From NCBI RefSeq assembly GCF_023111095.1, contig NZ_JALGYW010000013.1, positions 62,001 to 126,000 on the forward strand: a stretch of DNA of 64,000 nucleotides. Direction: 5' to 3'. The DNA is from Maribellus sp. YY47 (lineage in GTDB: Bacteria > Bacteroidota > Bacteroidia > Bacteroidales > Prolixibacteraceae). Both the position numbers and the translations under genes were made by a program. This document shows positions 63,031-64,000 of the stretch, in pieces (within the stretch, counting starts at the first letter, position 1; each line of letters starts with the position of its first letter). The notes under the pieces are model-generated. The model was not told the origin of the DNA and made no database searches. It worked only from the letters and a program-made list of their open reading frames with translations.

Positions 63031-63489
63031 TTACCAACGGGAATAGGGATTACGTGACATATATGAATTGTAAAACCGCAGATCATGTGTTACTTCTTCT
63101 GTAATCCAAACTGGTAATTGCACCTGTTCCTCTTCACTCTGCAATTCGATCTCCGCCAGGATCAATCCGGCATTTTCACCCTCAAAAACATCTATTTCCC
63201 ACCATTTTCCATGATGAAGTTCTTTGTATCTGGTTTTCTCAATCGGATGATTTAAACACATTTTCAGCATTGGCAAGGCATCATCAACCGGTATTTCGTA
63301 CTCAAATTCGGCACGGGTAATTCCTTCCATTTTCCCTTTAATGGTCAAAAAGGCCTTCTCTCCCTTTGTCCGAACCCGAACTACTCTTTCCTTGTCGGTT
63401 GACAAATACCCCTGCAAAATCTTTTCGCCAGTAACCGCCGGGTTCCACTTGCTTTTATCTACCAGATATTTGCGTTCTATTTCAAACAT
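63031..63489 (-). CDS. CYTH domain protein (triphosphate tunnel enzyme)
   Basis: A 152-residue CYTH protein. MFEIERKYLV contains the E-x-E-x-K signature, RVRTKGEKAFLTIKGK and AEFEYEIP follow the beta-tunnel pattern, and LILAEIELQSEEEQV has the C-terminal acid pair. Family members hydrolyse inorganic triphosphate or make cAMP or thiamine triphosphate; inorganic triphosphatase is most common in bacteria. Divergent from the HD gene. Confidence 0.85.
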   Translation of the reverse strand: MFEIERKYLVDKSKWNPAVTGEKILQGYLSTDKERVVRVRTKGEKAFLTIKGKMEGITRAEFEYEIPVDDALPMLKMCLNHPIEKTRYKELHHGKWWEIDVFEGENAGLILAEIELQSEEEQVQLPVWITEEVTHDLRFYNSYMSRNPYSRW

Positions 63490-63580
63490 ACTCGATCAAT
63501 TTGGATGAATTGCAGCCGAAGTAAAATGGCTGTCCGGCAAAATTATTATTATTTTTATGATGCTGTAAAAATTAACATCT

Positions 63581-64000
63581 ATGATTTCAAGAACAGAAGC
63601 CATCCGCCTACTGAACGACAATATTACGTCGGAAAACATGCGAAAACACTGTCTGGCATCGGAAGTGGTACTGCGGGCCATGGCCAAACGTTTGGGCCGC
63701 AACGAAGACGAATGGGGTCTGGCAGGTCTTTTACACGATATTGATGTGGAAATTACCCATGCCGATCCTTATACGCACGGTCCTTATGCAACCAATATTC
63801 TGGCAGGAAAAGTAACGGATGAAATGCTGGATGCCATTGTGATGCACAACGAAGTTGCAACCGGGAAAGAAAGAACTACCGAATTTCAGCATGCATTAGC
63901 CGCAGGGGAAACAATCACCGGACTGATTACTGCTACCACACTTGTTTATCCGGATAAAAAGATAGCTGGTGTAAAAGCCAAATCGGTTACCAAAAGGATG
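63581..64000 (+). CDS. HD domain phosphohydrolase, truncated by the window end
   Basis: An open frame from ATG 63581 (MISRTEAIRLLNDNITSENMRKHCLASEVVLRAMAKRLGR) to base 64000 with 140 codons and no stop. LLHDIDVEIT is the HD metal motif and AIVMHNEVATG a downstream His block, as in small HD-domain hydrolases of Bacteroidota. The rest lies beyond the window. Confidence 0.85.
   Translation, partial: MISRTEAIRLLNDNITSENMRKHCLASEVVLRAMAKRLGRNEDEWGLAGLLHDIDVEITHADPYTHGPYATNILAGKVTDEMLDAIVMHNEVATGKERTTEFQHALAAGETITGLITATTLVYPDKKIAGVKAKSVTKRM

Overview
The window is chromosomal DNA of a Bacteroidota bacterium, most likely a free-living member of the Marinilabiliales/Prolixibacteraceae type (the family-level placement is an inference). 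Evidence for the phylum: a SusC/SusD pair with associated surface lipoprotein, many Bacteroidota-type uncharacterised families (DUF3078, DUF2490, DUF4268, DUF2795, DUF5009), lipoproteins with short lipoboxes, mostly weak Shine-Dalgarno sequences, and repeated TAnnTTTG -7 promoter elements. No insertion sequence, prophage, CRISPR array or rRNA was seen; one tRNA-Arg(TCT) is present.

Layout. 1-8 kb: end of a DUF502 membrane protein, a TPR lipoprotein, pterin dehydratase, a satD-DUF3307 pair behind a large inverted repeat, a secreted GH3 glycosidase, a YkgJ/DsrE pair and a PduO-type adenosyltransferase. 8-16 kb: an ABC ATPase, recG, a DmeF-like metal exporter, D-amino-acid transaminase, an RRM RNA-binding protein, tcdA, tatD and elbB. 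16.6-20.6 kb: a methionine operon in the order aspartokinase, metY, metA, preceded by what looks like a methionine-codon leader peptide and an attenuator hairpin. 20.7-29.1 kb: MarR regulator and an osmoadaptation block (GH15 enzyme, fused trehalose-phosphate synthase/phosphatase, ablA-ablB for N-epsilon-acetyl-beta-lysine, two small co-transcribed proteins, MscS channel). 29.1-35.4 kb: the imuA-imuB-dnaE2 mutagenesis cassette divergent from an S24/LexA-like repressor, with two matching operator-like palindromes between them.

35.5-51.2 kb is housekeeping and mixed: secreted protein, tRNA-Arg, asnA, acyl-CoA dehydrogenase, MFS transporter, PhnP-like hydrolase, RsmI-like methylase, a membrane-Nudix fusion, FKBP lipoprotein, nrnA, ndk, DUF721, recF, a TPR membrane protein, ribH, a Spy-like protein, a DUF2490 protein, TetR and an outer-membrane barrel. 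51.3-59.4 kb holds a minimal SusCD locus without degradative enzymes, a DUF5009 membrane protein and a LytM-like protein lacking zinc ligands. 59.5-64 kb holds DUF4268, cupin, SRPBCC, DUF3078, CYTH and a truncated HD-domain protein.

The most interesting items are regulatory: the candidate Met attenuator, the paired TTGTT-N9-AACAA sites of the mutasome locus, the satD inverted repeat, and the osmolyte island with its two unexplained small genes. All functional calls rest on reading motifs by eye; no database search was possible.
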